Assembly: GCF_002356115.1 (NCBI RefSeq)
Contig: NZ_AP014836.1
Coordinates: 1,127,001 to 1,191,000 of the forward strand
Direction: 5' to 3'
DNA: 64,000 nt
Origin: Candidatus Nitrosoglobus terrae
GTDB taxonomy: Bacteria > Pseudomonadota > Gammaproteobacteria > Nitrosococcales > Nitrosococcaceae
Within the stretch, counting starts at the first letter, position 1, and the number at the start of each line of letters is the position of its first letter. Positions 63,770-64,000 of the stretch are shown here, one piece after another. The notes beneath the pieces were generated by a model. The model was not told the DNA's origin, ran no database searches, and saw nothing but the letters and a program-made list of their open reading frames with translations. The translations under genes and the position numbers were made by a program.

Positions 63770-64000
63770 TTATTCAGCTGTAACATCATCCGGTCCAACG
63801 GGTAACGAACTCTTAGATATGGAGAGCTGGGGCGTAAATAAAGCATATAATACCGGAACTAATAATAAGGTCATTAAAGTAGCACTAAATAAACCCCACA
63901 CAATTACAGTAGCCAGTGGGCGTTGCACGTCTGATCCTAATCCAGTGGCTAGGGAAGCGGGCACTAGACCTAAAATAGCGACTAATGAAGCAATTAGCAC
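63770..64000 (-). CDS. RND efflux pump, C-terminal fragment (cut by window edge)
   Basis: 76 residues visible. The sequence [38 protein letters not shown] is the final helix pair of HME/CzcA-type pumps (GLVPA...GSDVQRPLA...LPVLYALF). The apparent GTG at the very edge is not a start: the frame continues beyond the window. Its 3' neighbours are exbB, exbD and a DsrE-like gene in the same direction. Confidence 0.92.
   Translation of the reverse strand: MLIASLVAILGLVPASLATGLGSDVQRPLATVIVWGLFSATLMTLLLVPVLYALFTPQLSISKSSLPVGPDDVTAE

Overview
The window looks like a chromosomal segment of an AT-rich gammaproteobacterium. The order uvrC-pgsA-tRNA-Gly(GCC)-tRNA-Cys(GCA)-tRNA-Leu(UAA) matches the enterobacterial uvrC-pgsA-glyW-cysT-leuZ locus, and the divergent lptFG / pepA-holC arrangement is also typical of Gammaproteobacteria. 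Hopanoid (hpnA), NnrS, K+-type pyrophosphatase, TreYZ and PEP-CTERM genes together would fit a Nitrosococcaceae-like (Chromatiales) chemolithotroph. That family assignment is a low-confidence inference, because no ammonia-oxidation or other diagnostic gene lies here.

Layout. 1-10.3 kb (all minus): a partial tRNA-Leu, a small membrane protein, the trehalose pair treZ-treY (treY apparently starts at AUU), then the tRNA Gly-Cys-Leu operon, whose Leu(UAA) gene is split by a 236-nt group I intron, then pgsA, uvrC and a C-terminally truncated acyl-CoA synthetase. 10.4-16.5 kb: an ExeA/GspA-like ATPase, a decayed glycosyltransferase, an anchored DNA/RNA endonuclease, a multiply frameshifted gene and a beta-carbonic anhydrase. 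16.5-19.8 kb (minus): pgl-glk-apaG-apaH with overlapping genes, preceded by a DUF4342-like gene. 19.8-23.4 kb: two tandem Porin_O_P paralogues. Each has a large perfect AT-only or AT-rich palindrome upstream, and a decayed second copy of the DUF4342-like gene lies between them, so the whole unit was duplicated.

23.4-25.2 kb is a GC-rich patch unlike its surroundings: a transposase-like relic and a PEP-CTERM protein of HAF-like repeats, next to the 3' end of tRNA-Thr(CGU). 25.3-38.2 kb is mostly core: hppA, an Smr protein, purL, RDD, lptFG, pepA-holC and mqo.

39-45.8 kb (minus) is a Ter-type stress cluster: terB, terD, a PRTase with a TRSP-like tail, a StiP/PRTase-Pelota-like protein, a CitE-like lyase, a DUF475 (TerC-like) membrane protein, a second TerD-like protein and a DUF2780 protein. 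A strong hairpin separates terBD from the enzyme genes. 46-52.5 kb: PagL-like outer-membrane protein, hpnA with an overlapping EEP-family gene, an ICMT-like/CmoA-like methyltransferase pair, bacterioferritin, nnrS and a broken universal stress gene. 52.6-61.7 kb: a two-component system divergent from a CzcCBA-type metal efflux operon, with an 11-bp-period direct repeat in the shared promoter, plus a trailing DUF3422 gene. 61.8-64 kb (minus): the tail of another RND pump followed by exbB, exbD and a periplasmic DsrE-like gene.

Several genes are broken (glycosyltransferase, frameshifted secreted protein, usp, truncated acyl-CoA synthetase, second DUF4342), which suggests ongoing gene loss. The most notable items are the tRNA-Leu group I intron, the AUU start of treY, the palindrome-bearing porin duplication, the compact Ter/PRTase/CitE cluster and the RND-ExbB-ExbD-DsrE array.
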